64,000 nucleotides of DNA from Amycolatopsis cihanbeyliensis (GTDB lineage: Bacteria > Actinomycetota > Actinomycetes > Mycobacteriales > Pseudonocardiaceae). Shown here in pieces: positions 25,234 to 36,767 of the stretch. Positions within the stretch are counted from its first letter, which is position 1; each line of letters begins with the position of its first letter. The notes beneath the pieces are model-generated. The model made no database searches. It had not been told where the DNA came from and saw only the letters and a list, made by a program, of their open reading frames with translations. Position numbers and translations under genes: made by a program. The stretch covers positions 4,680,501-4,744,500 of the forward strand of contig NZ_VFML01000001.1 in the NCBI RefSeq assembly GCF_006715045.1, given 5' to 3'.

Positions 25234-26124
25234 TCAGGGGAAGGCGAACCCGTCCAGGGGCGGTTTGCGCGCTCGGCACCGGCCGTCCCCGCGCACGCGA
25301 GGGCAACCCGCGCATTCGGCCCGCTCCGGCAGCAGGTAGGAGAAGCAGCAGCTCTCCCTGCTCCGGGTCCACTCCCGGTGCCCGTCCGTGGCCGCGACCG
25401 TGCACAGGGTGGACGCCGAGGTCAGCGGCGCGAACCGGGACTCGAGCACCAGCGCGGCATCGGCCACCCCGGAGCCCTCGTCGCCGCCGTCCAGCCCGGC
25501 CCACCACAGGCAGCTGTCCAGCGCGTCGGTCGCCGCCGCCCACAGCGCGCGCGGACCGAGCGGGCTGACCTCGCGGTAGGCCTGCACGAACCGGGCGGCA
25601 TGCGCCGTGTAGCGCGCCCGCAGCACGGCGGCCAGCGCGCGGTCGTCGGCCACCACGGTCGCCTCCGGCAGCGCCGAGCCGGGGTCGGACGGCAGGCAGT
25701 AGAAGGACTCCCCGAGCACGGCGACGCCGTCCGGGTTCGGCCTGCCCTCGGCGGCGACCCGCAGGGTGAGCTCCTCCGGCCGGAGGGCGGGCACCCGCCG
25801 TTCGTGATGCAGGAGCAACGCGCCCACGTAGGCGGGAACCCGCAGGTACCAGGAGGCGACATAGCTGGCCGTGGTCCGCGCGGGTGCGACGCCGTGCCGC
25901 GCGGACAGCCAGGTCGCGAGGTCGGCGCGCCACCTGGTGAACAGGTACGGCGTTTCCAGCAGGTCGCAGCAGCGGCGCCAGCGCCCGTCCCCGGGCCGGC
26001 CGGTCCTGAGCTCGATCCTGGACTGCAGCTCGTCCACCCGGCGCAGGGAGTCGGCGAGGCCGCCGGCGCCGGGACACGCCTGCCCGGTGTGGCGAGCATC
26101 ACGAACGACCTGCTGTACCCGCAA
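25234..26124 (-). CDS. FhuF-like (2Fe-2S) ferric-siderophore reductase
   Basis: FhuF-type proteins reduce ferric siderophores after import. The 296-residue protein ends in the family cysteine cluster C-C-x10-C-x2-C (RESCCFSYLLPERAECAGC, near residue 270), which binds a 2Fe-2S centre. The upstream body matches the IucA/FhuF C-terminal region, with conserved Trp/Tyr in a helical domain. The start is a TTG at 26124 with GGGGGGTG seven bases upstream. An IdeR-type iron box lies 29 bases upstream (26153-26171), so iron repression is expected. No siderophore transporter is adjacent. Confidence 0.8.
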   Translation of the reverse strand: MRVQQVVRDARHTGQACPGAGGLADSLRRVDELQSRIELRTGRPGDGRWRRCCDLLETPYLFTRWRADLATWLSARHGVAPARTTASYVASWYLRVPAYVGALLLHHERRVPALRPEELTLRVAAEGRPNPDGVAVLGESFYCLPSDPGSALPEATVVADDRALAAVLRARYTAHAARFVQAYREVSPLGPRALWAAATDALDSCLWWAGLDGGDEGSGVADAALVLESRFAPLTSASTLCTVAATDGHREWTRSRESCCFSYLLPERAECAGCPRVRGDGRCRARKPPLDGFAFP

Positions 26125-26152
26125 GCGGCACCCCCCTGCTCCATCCAGGTGA

Positions 26153-26171
26153 TTAGGTCTGCCTTACCTTA
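26153..26171. promoter_or_regulatory. IdeR/DtxR iron box
   Basis: TTAGGTCTGCCTTACCTTA matches the 19-bp palindromic consensus TTAGGTTAGGCTAACCTAA at 14 positions, including both outer half-sites. It precedes the FhuF-like gene, which fits iron-dependent repression. Confidence 0.75.
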
Positions 26172-26534
26172 CATGGAGTCGGCGAATTCGCCAGCCGGGT
26201 ACCCGATCGTGCGAACTCTGGGTCGATCGGTGTTCGCGGTCAGCGGACAGCCCCGCGCGCCGGAATCCCGTCCCGGCCCAGGTCGTTGTGCAAAGAGTCA
26301 ACGGCCAGCGAAAAAGCACGAGACGGCGAGGCGGGCGGTGGTGCCGCCGCGGGGCAGCCCGGAGGGGATTCAGCCCCAGTGGTACTCCGACGTGTTCGCT
26401 TGGCTACTACAGTGGTCTTACGGTGCTGAACTCATCGTGGATGTCGGCCTCGACGGTCGGACATAGGCCGTAGGGTCGGACTTCGACGATCACGGTGAGA
26501 TCGGGCCGCCGACGCAGCAGTCGAGGGAGTGGGA
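26172..26534 (+). promoter_or_regulatory. clpC upstream region with possible ClgR-like site
   Basis: This 363-base gap holds no convincing gene. GTTCGC (26232-26237), five bases, GCGGAC (26243-26248) is an imperfect dyad reminiscent of ClgR sites that control clp genes in actinomycetes. The rest is GC-rich without clear terminators. GAGGGAG just before 26535 is the clpC ribosome site. Confidence 0.35.
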
Positions 26535-29093
<2,559 letters not shown>

Positions 29094-29106
29094 CCAGGTA
29101 ACCAAG

Positions 29107-29144
29107 CGCAAGGCGCCCACCGGTCCGCCGGTGGGCGCCTTGCG
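29107..29144 (+). terminator. clpC terminator
   Basis: A perfect 17-bp inverted repeat (29107-29123 with 29128-29144) with loop TCCG begins 14 bases after the clpC stop. There is no T tract, as is usual for high-GC actinomycete terminators. Confidence 0.85.
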
Positions 29145-29156
29145 TATGCCCGAGGG

Positions 29157-29239
29157 GCCCTGAACGTGGCTTTCCGGACGTCAGACGTCTCAATCGTGCC
29201 GTTCGCGACATCTGACGTCTCGATCGGCACGTTCAGGGC
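29157..29239. repeat. 30-bp-period repeat flanked by 12-bp inverted repeats
   Basis: GCCCTGAACGTG (29157-29168) and CACGTTCAGGGC (29228-29239) are perfect inverted repeats. Between them two related 30-base units share GACRTCWGACGTCTC and ATCG-GC segments. The compact symmetrical unit lies between the clpC terminator and the SARP gene and looks like a small intergenic repeat, perhaps a miniature mobile element or an operator array. Confidence 0.65.
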
Positions 29240-29258
29240 TTTCTGGAATTGTGGTGGG

Positions 29259-32200
29259 GTGCGCGTAGCCATGCTCGGCCCGCTGCGGGTCCACACCGCC
29301 GATGGTGACCCGATCACCCTCGGCGGCGTCCGGCTGCGCCTGCTGCTCGCCCGGCTGGCGCTGGACGCACCCCGCCCGGTGCCCGCCACGGTGCTGGTGG
29401 CGGACCTGTGGGGGGTGGAATCGCCCGCCGACCCGGCCAACGCCTTGCAGTCCCTGGTGTCCCGGCTGCGCAAGGCACTGGCCGGGCAGGCCGAGCTGGA
29501 CGCCGACGGTGGCGGCTACCTGCTCCGGATCGGGCGGGAGGACCTGGACACGCACCGGTTCGACACCCTGGCGGCGCGCGGGCGGCGGGCGTTGACGGCC
29601 GGTGACTACGCGCGGGCCGACCAGCTGCTCGGCGAGGCACTGGAGCTGTGGAGGGGGCCGCCGTTCGCGGATCTCGCCGACGCCGCGTTCGTCCAGGGAC
29701 CCGCGGCCCGGCTGGCCGAGCTGCGGCTGAGCGCGCTGGAGGACCTGTTCGACGTTCGGCTGCGCCAGGGCAGGCAGGCCGAGGTTCTCGCCGACATCGG
29801 AGACGCGGTCACCGAGCATCCGCTACGGGAGCGCCTCGCCGCGCTGTACCTGCGGGCGCTGGCCCTTGCCGGCAAGCAGTCCGAGGCACTGGCCGCCTAC
29901 GAGCGCATCCGTGCGGCGCTGGCGGAGGAGCTCGGCATCGACCCCTCGGCCGAGCTGGCCGAGACCCACCTCGCCGTGCTGCGAGGGGAACTCACCGCCC
30001 CGAGTCCACCCGCGCAGCCCGCCGCCGATCACCTGCCCGCGCGGCTGACCAGCTTCGTCGCGCGGGAGGAGGAGCTGTCGCAGGTCGCCGAGCGGTTGGC
30101 GAGTTCGCGCCTGCTGACCCTGATCGGCCCCGGCGGCTCCGGCAAGACCAGGCTCGCCACCGAGGTCGCCGCACGGCATCCGGCGTATCAGCACGGGCGG
30201 GTGTGGTTCGTCTCGCTGGCCGGGGTCCGGGACGGGAACGCGGTGCCGGGAGCCGTGCTCAGCGCGCTGGGCCAGGCCGAGACCCGGGCACTGGACACCA
30301 CCTCCCTCGCCGCGCCGGACCAGGTGGCGCGCATCGCGGAGGCGCTCAGCCTCGGCCGGTCCCTGCTGGTGCTGGACAACTGCGAACACCTCATCGAGGC
30401 CGTCGCGCTGTTCACCCACGACCTGCTCGGCCGCTCGGACGGCGTGCGGATCCTGGCCACGAGCAGGGAACCACTGGCCATCACCGGGGAGACGCTGTAC
30501 CCGGTGGGGCCACTGGAGGTGCCACCGGAACGCGCCGACCCGGCCGGTTACGGCGCGGTGCGGCTGTTCGTCGACCGGGCCCGCGCGGTACGGCCGGGGT
30601 TCGAGCTGTCCCAGGCCACCGAGGCGGTGGCGGAGATCTGCCGCCGCCTGGACGGCATGCCGCTGGCGCTGGAGCTGGCCGCCGCCCGGTTGCGGTCGAT
30701 GACCGCGGCGCAGGTGGCCGGCCGCCTTGACGACCGGTTCCGGCTGCTCACCTCGGGCAGCAGGGCGGCGCTGCCGCGGCAACGCACCCTGCGCGCGGTG
30801 ATCGAGTGGAGCTGGGACCTGATGGACGAGCGGGAGCGGTTACTGGGCGCGCGGCTGTCCCTGTTCTCCGGCGGCGCGAGCCTGTCCGCCGTGCAGGCCG
30901 TGTGCGCGGACGAGCGGCTCGCCGAGGAGGACGTGCTGTACGTGCTCGGTTCCCTGACCGAGAAGTCCATTGTGGAAACTTCCGGTTCGGAGGCCGGCGA
31001 GCCGCGGTACCGGATGTTGGAGACGCTGCGGGCCTACGGGGCCGAGCGGCTGGCCGAGGCAGGGGAGACCGGCACGATCGCCCGCCGGTTCGCCTGGCAC
31101 TTCCTCGCCGTGGCCGAGGACGCGGACCCGAAGCTGCGGGACGCCCGGCAACTCGCGGCGATCGGCACGCTGCGCGCGGAGCACGACAATCTGCTCACCG
31201 CGTTGCGCTGGGCGGTGGACAACGAGGAGGGCGAGGTCGCGTACCGGCTGACCGCCGCGCTGGTCTGGCACTGGGTGATGCAGGGGTCCTACCGGCAACT
31301 CGGGACGTTCGGCGCGGAACTGGTGCGGCTGAGCGACCTGATCCCGGACCATGCCCGCGCCGCCTTCCGCGTGCTGCACCACCTTGCCGCCATCGCGCCG
31401 GGCTTCGACCGGGATACGGATCTGTCCCCCTTGCTGGCGGAATGTGAGCGCACCGGAGCTTTCGAACGTTACGCCTTCCTGGTCATCATGCTGCCCATGG
31501 CGGCCTTCGTCATCGGGGACGCCGAGGCGGCCGACCGCGAGCTGAACCGGGGCCTTTCCAGCGCGGACCCGTGGCAGGTCGCGGCCGCGCACTGGGCGCA
31601 CGGCTTCCTGCTGGCCCATCGCGGGGACCAGGCCGGAGCCGAGCACGCCCAGCGAGCGGCGCTGGCCGGGTTCGAAGCGGTGGGGGACAAGGGCGGTGCG
31701 TCGATGACCCTGCACATGCTCGGCAGGGCACGATCCCTCGCCGGGGACCACACCAGCGCCATCGCGGCCTACCAGCGGGGCATCACCCTGGTCCGGGAGC
31801 TGTACGCCGAGGACGAGGCGTGGCAGTACACCATGCAGCTGGCGCTGGAGCGGATGCGTGCCGGTGATCTGGACGGCGCTTGGAAGGACATGCGGGAAGC
31901 CGAACGGGCCGCGCAGGCAGGCGACAACCAGCAACTGAACCTGATGCTGTTGCTGCACAAGCTCGAGCTGTCCGTGGACTCCGGCGACCTCGCGCAGGCC
32001 AGGATCCTGCTCGAACAACTGGCCCACAGCCTGGACGAGAGTTCCTTCGTCAAGGAGATCGGCCTGGAGTGGATGCGGCTGGCGGAGACACAGCTTGCGG
32101 TCGCCGAGCAGGACCAGGCGACCGCGCGCGCGAGGCTGACCGACCTGTTCGCCTCCGCACTGGGCAGGGGGGATCTGCCGAGCGTCGCCAACGGGACCGA

Positions 32201-32435
32201 GATGCTGGCCTGCGTGTGTGCCCTTGAGGGCGACGCCGAGCGAGCCGCCACCATGCTCGGCGTCAGCGCGGCCGTGCGTGGGGTCTTCGACCGGGGCAAC
32301 CCGCGGCTGCGGCGGCTGGGTGCGGAGCTGGCGGCCGCACTCGGCGAGGCGGCCTACACCGAGGCATATGATCGTGGCGCCCGCCTGTCCACGGCGGACG
32401 CCACGACCCTGCTCAGCGAGGAGTTCGGTTTGTGA
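29259..32435 (+). CDS. SARP/AfsR-like transcriptional regulator with NB-ARC and TPR-like domains
   Basis: This 1058-residue protein has an N-terminal winged-helix OmpR-type DNA-binding domain (about 1-95) and a bacterial transcriptional activation domain (about 100-245). An NB-ARC ATPase with GPGGSGKT near residue 289 and LLVLDNCEHL follows, then a long helical, TPR-like C-terminal region. It is the AfsR/LuxR-hybrid type that activates antibiotic or other pathway genes. The start is GTG 29259 (or ATG 29271); reading upstream would translate the intergenic repeat and is rejected. It abuts the convergent DrrB-like permease without a gap. No obvious biosynthetic cluster flanks it, so its target may be the adjacent exporter. 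Confidence 0.88.
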   Translation: MRVAMLGPLRVHTADGDPITLGGVRLRLLLARLALDAPRPVPATVLVADLWGVESPADPANALQSLVSRLRKALAGQAELDADGGGYLLRIGREDLDTHRFDTLAARGRRALTAGDYARADQLLGEALELWRGPPFADLADAAFVQGPAARLAELRLSALEDLFDVRLRQGRQAEVLADIGDAVTEHPLRERLAALYLRALALAGKQSEALAAYERIRAALAEELGIDPSAELAETHLAVLRGELTAPSPPAQPAADHLPARLTSFVAREEELSQVAERLASSRLLTLIGPGGSGKTRLATEVAARHPAYQHGRVWFVSLAGVRDGNAVPGAVLSALGQAETRALDTTSLAAPDQVARIAEALSLGRSLLVLDNCEHLIEAVALFTHDLLGRSDGVRILATSREPLAITGETLYPVGPLEVPPERADPAGYGAVRLFVDRARAVRPGFELSQATEAVAEICRRLDGMPLALELAAARLRSMTAAQVAGRLDDRFRLLTSGSRAALPRQRTLRAVIEWSWDLMDERERLLGARLSLFSGGASLSAVQAVCADERLAEEDVLYVLGSLTEKSIVETSGSEAGEPRYRMLETLRAYGAERLAEAGETGTIARRFAWHFLAVAEDADPKLRDARQLAAIGTLRAEHDNLLTALRWAVDNEEGEVAYRLTAALVWHWVMQGSYRQLGTFGAELVRLSDLIPDHARAAFRVLHHLAAIAPGFDRDTDLSPLLAECERTGAFERYAFLVIMLPMAAFVIGDAEAADRELNRGLSSADPWQVAAAHWAHGFLLAHRGDQAGAEHAQRAALAGFEAVGDKGGASMTLHMLGRARSLAGDHTSAIAAYQRGITLVRELYAEDEAWQYTMQLALERMRAGDLDGAWKDMREAERAAQAGDNQQLNLMLLLHKLELSVDSGDLAQARILLEQLAHSLDESSFVKEIGLEWMRLAETQLAVAEQDQATARARLTDLFASALGRGDLPSVANGTEMLACVCALEGDAERAATMLGVSAAVRGVFDRGNPRLRRLGAELAAALGEAAYTEAYDRGARLSTADATTLLSEEFGL

Positions 32436-33239
32436 TCAGGTGACTCGCCTGCGGTAGGCCCACATCGCCAGCGGGAAGAACACCGCCACGATTCCGGCCA
32501 TCCAGGCCAGCATGCCGAGCATCGGTCCGGCGACTGCTCCGCCGTCCAGCAGGCCGCGCATGGTGTCGGCGGCCAGGCTGACCGGGCTCACCTCGGCCCA
32601 GGCCTGCAACCAGCCCGGCATGGTCTCCGGCATGACGAACACGTTGCTGCCGAAGGTGATCGGCATCACCAGCGCGACCATCACGCCCTGCACCGCCCCG
32701 GTCTGCTTGACCAGCATGCCGACGAAAACGGCGATCCAGCAGAAGCACAGTCCGAACAGGATGATCAGCGCCGCGGCCAGCACGGTGGAGACCGGATCGG
32801 TGTGGATCCGGAAGCCGAGAACCGCCGCGAACCCGAGCAGCACCGCGATGCCGACCAGGTACCGCAACACATCGGAGAGCACCGCGCCGACCAGCGGGGC
32901 GGACCGGGCGATCGGCATGCTGCGGAAGCGGTCGAACACCCCCTTGTTCACGTCGGTGTTCAGGGACACCCCAGCGGAAAGGCTGGCGAACAGGGCGTTC
33001 TGCACCATCAGCCCCGGCACCAGGAACTGCATGTAGGAGTCCGTGCTGCCGGAGATCGCGCCGCCGAACAGGTACACGAACATCACCAGGAACAGGATCG
33101 GCTGGAGGGTGACGTCGATCAGCTGCTCCGGGTTCTTCCTGATCTTGATCGCGCCCCGCCATGCCAGCGAGATCCCGTGCCGCAGTGCCCTTGCCGGGCC
33201 GATGTACGCCGGCGGCGCGCCCGCTGCCATCGTGCTCAT
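32436..33239 (-). CDS. ABC-2 type exporter permease (DrrB-like)
   Basis: The 267-residue protein has six membrane helices and the ABC-2 permease pattern, with an amphipathic N-terminal part (ISLAWRGAIKIRKNPEQLIDVTL) and the MPITFGSNVFVMPETMPGW loop before the last helices. This is typical of daunorubicin-resistance DrrB proteins. The ATG at 33239 overlaps the ATPase stop (ATGA), so the two are one operon. Export of a hydrophobic compound across the cytoplasmic membrane is expected; the substrate is not known. Confidence 0.88.
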   Translation of the reverse strand: MSTMAAGAPPAYIGPARALRHGISLAWRGAIKIRKNPEQLIDVTLQPILFLVMFVYLFGGAISGSTDSYMQFLVPGLMVQNALFASLSAGVSLNTDVNKGVFDRFRSMPIARSAPLVGAVLSDVLRYLVGIAVLLGFAAVLGFRIHTDPVSTVLAAALIILFGLCFCWIAVFVGMLVKQTGAVQGVMVALVMPITFGSNVFVMPETMPGWLQAWAEVSPVSLAADTMRGLLDGGAVAGPMLGMLAWMAGIVAVFFPLAMWAYRRRVT

Positions 33240-34207
33240 GCCATGCTCCCTTCCAGGTCGGCCCGCGCGGACTCGGCCCGGGAACCGGTCAGGGCGAGGA
33301 ACACCTCGTCCAGGCTGGGCAGCCGCAGCGCCAGCTCGTCCGCGGTGATACCCACCTCGTCCAGCCGTCGCACCAGCGCGGCCAGCAGAGCCGGGTTGTC
33401 CACCGGCGCGGTGAGCAGCCCGGCGTCGGCGTCCCTGGCCGGCCGCGCCCCGGTCAGCTCGGTGACGATGCGCTCCACCGCCTCCAGGTCGCCGCGCACG
33501 GACGGCCGTACCTGCATGGTCTGCCCGCCGACCCGGCGCTTGAGCTCGTCCGGCCTGCCATCGGCGACCACCCGGCCGTGGTCGAACACGGTGATCCGAT
33601 CGGCGAGCTGGTCGGCCTCCTCCAGGTACTGCGTGGTCAGCAGCACCGTGACCCCGTCCTCGACCAGCCGGCGGACCACCTCCCACACCTCGTTGCGGGC
33701 ATGCGGGTCCAGCCCGGTCGTCGGTTCGTCCAGGCAGAGCACCCGTGGCCTGCCGACCAGGCTCGCCGCGAGGTCGATCCGGCGCCGCATGCCGCCGGAG
33801 TAGGTACGGACCGGGCGGGAACCCGCGTCGGTCAGCTCGAATCGCTCCAGCAACTCGGCGGCGCGGGTCCGCGCCGCCGCCCTGGAGAAGTCCAACAGCC
33901 TGGCCAGCAGCCGCAGGTTCTCCGCGCCGGTGAGGTCCTCGTCGACCGAGGCGTACTGCCCGGTTAGTCCGATCAGCCCGCGGACGCTGACCGGATCGCG
34001 CTGCACGTCGTAGCCGCCGACCGTGGCCCGGCCGGCGTCCGGTTTCAGCAAGGTGGCCAGAATCCGGACCGCGGTGGTCTTTCCCGCGCCGTTCGGCCCG
34101 AGCACACCGACCACCTTGCCGGTCGGCACCTCGAGATCCACCCCGGCCAGCGCGGTGGTCTCCCCGAACCTCTTCACCAGGCCCTCGGCCTGGATCGCGT
34201 TCGTCAT
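33236..34207 (-). CDS. ABC exporter ATP-binding protein (DrrA-like)
   Basis: The 323-residue ATPase has Walker A GPNGAGKTT near residue 39, a Q-loop, signature YSGGMRRR, Walker B LCLDEPTTGLD and the switch histidine replaced by Gln in LLTTQYLEEAD, a DrrA-subfamily feature. The C-terminal ~90 residues form the DrrA-type extension ending in LPSLDEVFLALTG. The ATG at 34207 has GGAGGAC upstream and gives the conserved MTNAIQAEGLVKRFG start; an in-frame extension to 34345 is rejected. It is paired with the DrrB-like permease. Likely self-resistance or efflux. Confidence 0.9.
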   Translation of the reverse strand: MTNAIQAEGLVKRFGETTALAGVDLEVPTGKVVGVLGPNGAGKTTAVRILATLLKPDAGRATVGGYDVQRDPVSVRGLIGLTGQYASVDEDLTGAENLRLLARLLDFSRAAARTRAAELLERFELTDAGSRPVRTYSGGMRRRIDLAASLVGRPRVLCLDEPTTGLDPHARNEVWEVVRRLVEDGVTVLLTTQYLEEADQLADRITVFDHGRVVADGRPDELKRRVGGQTMQVRPSVRGDLEAVERIVTELTGARPARDADAGLLTAPVDNPALLAALVRRLDEVGITADELALRLPSLDEVFLALTGSRAESARADLEGSMA

Positions 34208-34311
34208 GGGTCCTCCCTCCTGTCTGCCCCAAGCTTGCGCCCACTCGCTGGCAGCCACCGCACAGCGCGCTGGCATGTCGCTGGTGGCGGGGGTTCCGGC
34301 AGACTGGCGGC

Positions 34312-35274
34312 GTGCTCGATTCGGCGCGGACCACTCCGCGAACACGTGTTGTCACGGTGTTGCTACTTCTCGCCGCCTCCCCGCTCGTGATGCTGGCCGG
34401 ATTCCGCGTGCTCGGGGTGGACGGCGGTAAGCACACCGCGTCCGCGCTGGCGTTGCTGCCCTATGCGGCGCTCGCCGGGTTCGTGCTCGGCGGGCTCGCG
34501 CTGCTGCTGCGCCGCTGGTGGACCGGTGCTGTCGTGCTGGCTCTCGCGGCCGGGCTGCTGGTGTCGCTGCTGCCGAGGCTGACTCCCGCCGCGCAACCGG
34601 TGGCCGCCGGACCCACACTGCGGGTGCTCGCGGTGAACCTGTACTACGGGCACGCGGACGCCGAGCGACTGGTCGAGCTGGTACGTGCGCACGAGGTCGA
34701 TGTGCTCAACCTGCTCGAGCTGACCCCGGAAGCGGTGCCCCGGCTCGCCGAGGCCGGACTGTTCACGCCGCTGCCGTACCGGGTGCTGCGGCCTGGGCGG
34801 TCCGGCGCCGGCTCGGGGCTGGTTTCCCGGCACCCGTTGCGGCGGTTGGGACTGGCCCGGCCCGCCCTGCTGGCCCAGCCCAGCGCGCGGGTGAGCCTGC
34901 CGGGTGGCCGTGGGGTCGAGGTGGTCGCGGTGCACCCGGTGCCGCCGACGTACTCCTACCCGGACTGGCGGGACGCGCTGGCCGGGCTGCCCGCCACCGA
35001 TCCGCGCGGCACGGCCCGGATACTGGCCGGTGACTTCAACGCCACGTTGGACCACGCCGCGTTTCGCCGGGTGCTCGGCGAGGGCTACCGGGACGCGGGG
35101 GAGGAGACCGGTTCCGGTCTCACCCCGACCTGGCCGGAAGGTCTCTTCCCGCCGCCGGTGACCATCGACCACGTCCTGGTGGACCAGCGGCTGGCCGTGC
35201 GCGACTACCGGGTGTTCGACGTGCCAGGCACCGACCACGACGCGGTGTACGCGCGGCTGCAACTACCGGCCTGA
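34312..35274 (+). CDS. endonuclease/exonuclease/phosphatase family membrane protein
   Basis: The 320-residue protein has three N-terminal membrane helices (about residues 14-90) and an extracytoplasmic EEP domain. Conserved metal and catalytic segments are visible: VLAVNLYYG, LLELTPEAV (the Glu), VSRHPLRR, VHPVPPTY, LAGDFNATLDH (Asp/Asn pair) and the final TDHDAVYA. Family members are nucleases or phosphodiesterases; being membrane-anchored, its substrate could be extracellular DNA, a lipid head group or a nucleotide. The GTG at 34312 lacks a strong ribosome site. It diverges from the DrrA-like gene. Confidence 0.82.
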   Translation: MLDSARTTPRTRVVTVLLLLAASPLVMLAGFRVLGVDGGKHTASALALLPYAALAGFVLGGLALLLRRWWTGAVVLALAAGLLVSLLPRLTPAAQPVAAGPTLRVLAVNLYYGHADAERLVELVRAHEVDVLNLLELTPEAVPRLAEAGLFTPLPYRVLRPGRSGAGSGLVSRHPLRRLGLARPALLAQPSARVSLPGGRGVEVVAVHPVPPTYSYPDWRDALAGLPATDPRGTARILAGDFNATLDHAAFRRVLGEGYRDAGEETGSGLTPTWPEGLFPPPVTIDHVLVDQRLAVRDYRVFDVPGTDHDAVYARLQLPA

Positions 35275-35302
35275 TCGGCCGCAGGCCGGGTAACCTCGCC
35301 GG

Positions 35303-35401
35303 GTGCTCGATCCGCTTTCCCGGCCACCGCCGCAGTTGCCCGCCATGCTGCGGGCGCTGGCCGACCACGAGGTCGGCTGGGTGCTGGCAGGCTGTTCGTG
35401 A
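35303..35401 (+). pseudogene. truncated nucleotidyltransferase-like gene remnant
   Basis: A GTG at 35303 opens 32 codons (MLDPLSRPPPQLPAMLRALA then DHEVGWVLAGCS) before TGA. The last part resembles the start of small nucleotidyltransferases, where a helix is followed by (E/D)xxWVLxGG. A normal gene would continue for 150 or more residues. The sequence after the stop shows no continuation. It is probably the stump of a deleted gene. Confidence 0.4.
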
Positions 35402-35434
35402 ACTGGACTGAGCGGCTTGAGGTAAGTGCCGCGT

Positions 35435-36259
35435 TCAGCGCAGCAGCTCGGCTATGCGGGACAGCGCGTCCAGCGCCGGCAACGGAAGTTCGATACCCCG
35501 CCCGTGCCGCACCTCGGGCTCGCGGGGGTTGATCCGGATCAGCGCGCCGGTGCCCGCGCTGGCCAGCTCGGCCTGCCTGCGCACGGTCGGCACCGCGGTA
35601 CCCGCGCCGAGTTCGAGCACCACGGCCGCCCGGTGGTCGCGCCGCCATTCCTGTAACCGGTCGAGTTGCCGCTGGCTGCGTTGCCCCAGCCAGTCGTAGT
35701 CACCGAACATCAGGATGTTCGGCCGGGCGAGGCCGCCGCACTCGGGGCAGGCCGGCAGTGGGCGCCGCGCCCGCATACTGGCCTCGTCCACCTCGACCTC
35801 GACGTCGCCGGCGGGCCAGATCTCCTCCCGGCACCGTTCCAGGCATTGCAGGTGGTGAATCGACCCGTGTACTTCGGCCACCCGGTCCGCGGGAAATCCC
35901 GCCCGCTGAAACTGACCGTCCACATTGGAGGTGAATACCCATGCTCCGCCCGCGGTGCGCGCGCCCCATTCGCGCAGCAGGTGGAAACCGTGGTGTGGCA
36001 CGGTTTCCCGGTAAAGCCCGAGGCGGTGCCCGTAGAAACCCCACGCCAGCTCCGGATCGGAGGCGAAATGGTCCGGATCGGCCAGCTCGACGAAACTGAT
36101 GCCCAGCCGCGCGTAGGGCGGGTACGCCCGCCAGAACCCCTCGTCCCCGCGGAAGTCCGGCAGGCCGGAGTCGACGCCCATCCCCGCGCCCGCGCACACC
36201 AGCAGCGCGTCGGCGCCCGCGATCAGCTCGGCGGCGCGGGCGAGTTCGGCCTCGCTCAC
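35435..36259 (-). CDS. Sir2 family NAD-dependent protein deacylase
   Basis: Sirtuins remove acyl groups from lysines using NAD. The 274-residue protein has the NAD loop GAGMGVDSGLPDFRG near residue 23, TSNVDGQFQ, the catalytic histidine in EVHGSIHH near 131, and the zinc cysteines C-x3-C (CLERC) plus CPEC. LELGAGTAVPTVR closes the Rossmann fold. TSNVDG replaces the common TQNIDG, as in a divergent bacterial branch. The ATG overlaps the stop of the heme-oxygenase-like gene (ATGA), so both are co-expressed. Targets unknown. Confidence 0.9.
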   Translation of the reverse strand: MSEAELARAAELIAGADALLVCAGAGMGVDSGLPDFRGDEGFWRAYPPYARLGISFVELADPDHFASDPELAWGFYGHRLGLYRETVPHHGFHLLREWGARTAGGAWVFTSNVDGQFQRAGFPADRVAEVHGSIHHLQCLERCREEIWPAGDVEVEVDEASMRARRPLPACPECGGLARPNILMFGDYDWLGQRSQRQLDRLQEWRRDHRAAVVLELGAGTAVPTVRRQAELASAGTGALIRINPREPEVRHGRGIELPLPALDALSRIAELLR

Positions 36260-36576
36260 GGGGTTTCCGGTGCCTGCTTCGGCTCGCTGCGTACCGCCAC
36301 CTCGAACTCGAGCAGGCCGGAGCCGGTGCCCACCGGCTTGCCGTGCCCGCCGTGCGCCTCCTTGGCCGGTCCCGCCATCCAGGCCTGGAAGTGTTCCTCG
36401 GTCTCCCAGCGGGTGTAGGCGAAGTAGCGGGTTTCCCCCGCGACCGGGCGGAGCAGTTCGAACCCGAGGAAACCGGGCTCGGCGTCCAGCGCGCTCATCC
36501 GCGCCGCGAAGCGCTTCTCCAGCTCCGGCCCGGCCCCCTCGGGCACCTCGATAGCGTTGATCTTCACCACAGCCAT
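36256..36576 (-). CDS. mhuD: MhuD-like heme-degrading monooxygenase
   Basis: This 106-residue dimeric ferredoxin-like protein closely matches mycobacterial MhuD, which degrades heme to mycobilin and releases iron without CO. MAVVKINAIEVPEGAGPELE, GFLGFELLRPV and the LLEFEV ending are shared with it. Asn7, the Trp in FQAW and the His in AHGGH fit the MhuD heme-site residues. Overlap with the sirtuin gene implies coupling. An IdeR box was not seen upstream, so iron regulation is unproven. An antibiotic-biosynthesis-monooxygenase role is the less likely alternative. Confidence 0.85.
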   Translation of the reverse strand: MAVVKINAIEVPEGAGPELEKRFAARMSALDAEPGFLGFELLRPVAGETRYFAYTRWETEEHFQAWMAGPAKEAHGGHGKPVGTGSGLLEFEVAVRSEPKQAPETP

Positions 36577-36767
36577 GCGGTCAGGGTACGGCAGAGACGC
36601 TGCTCGGAGCTTGCGCCTGAACTGGACTTGGCCACCCGAACGAGTGGGGAACGCGCGCGGCGTAGCCCACGAGCGGGGAGGCGGGGCGTCTCACCTGCGG
36701 ACGAGACGAGTGTGGTCCAGTCTGAGCCCCGCCGAGTCGATCGTGTCGCGCGTTTAGGAACAGGGAC

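Noticed and set aside
25124..26077. Second long minus-strand frame over the FhuF-like gene
   Set aside because: It is Arg/Pro-rich without the cysteine cluster. The other frame has the FhuF motif, ribosome site and iron box.
33240..34436. In-frame upstream extension of the DrrB-like permease
   Set aside because: It overlaps the whole ATPase gene; the ATG at 33239 with stop/start overlap is the clear start.
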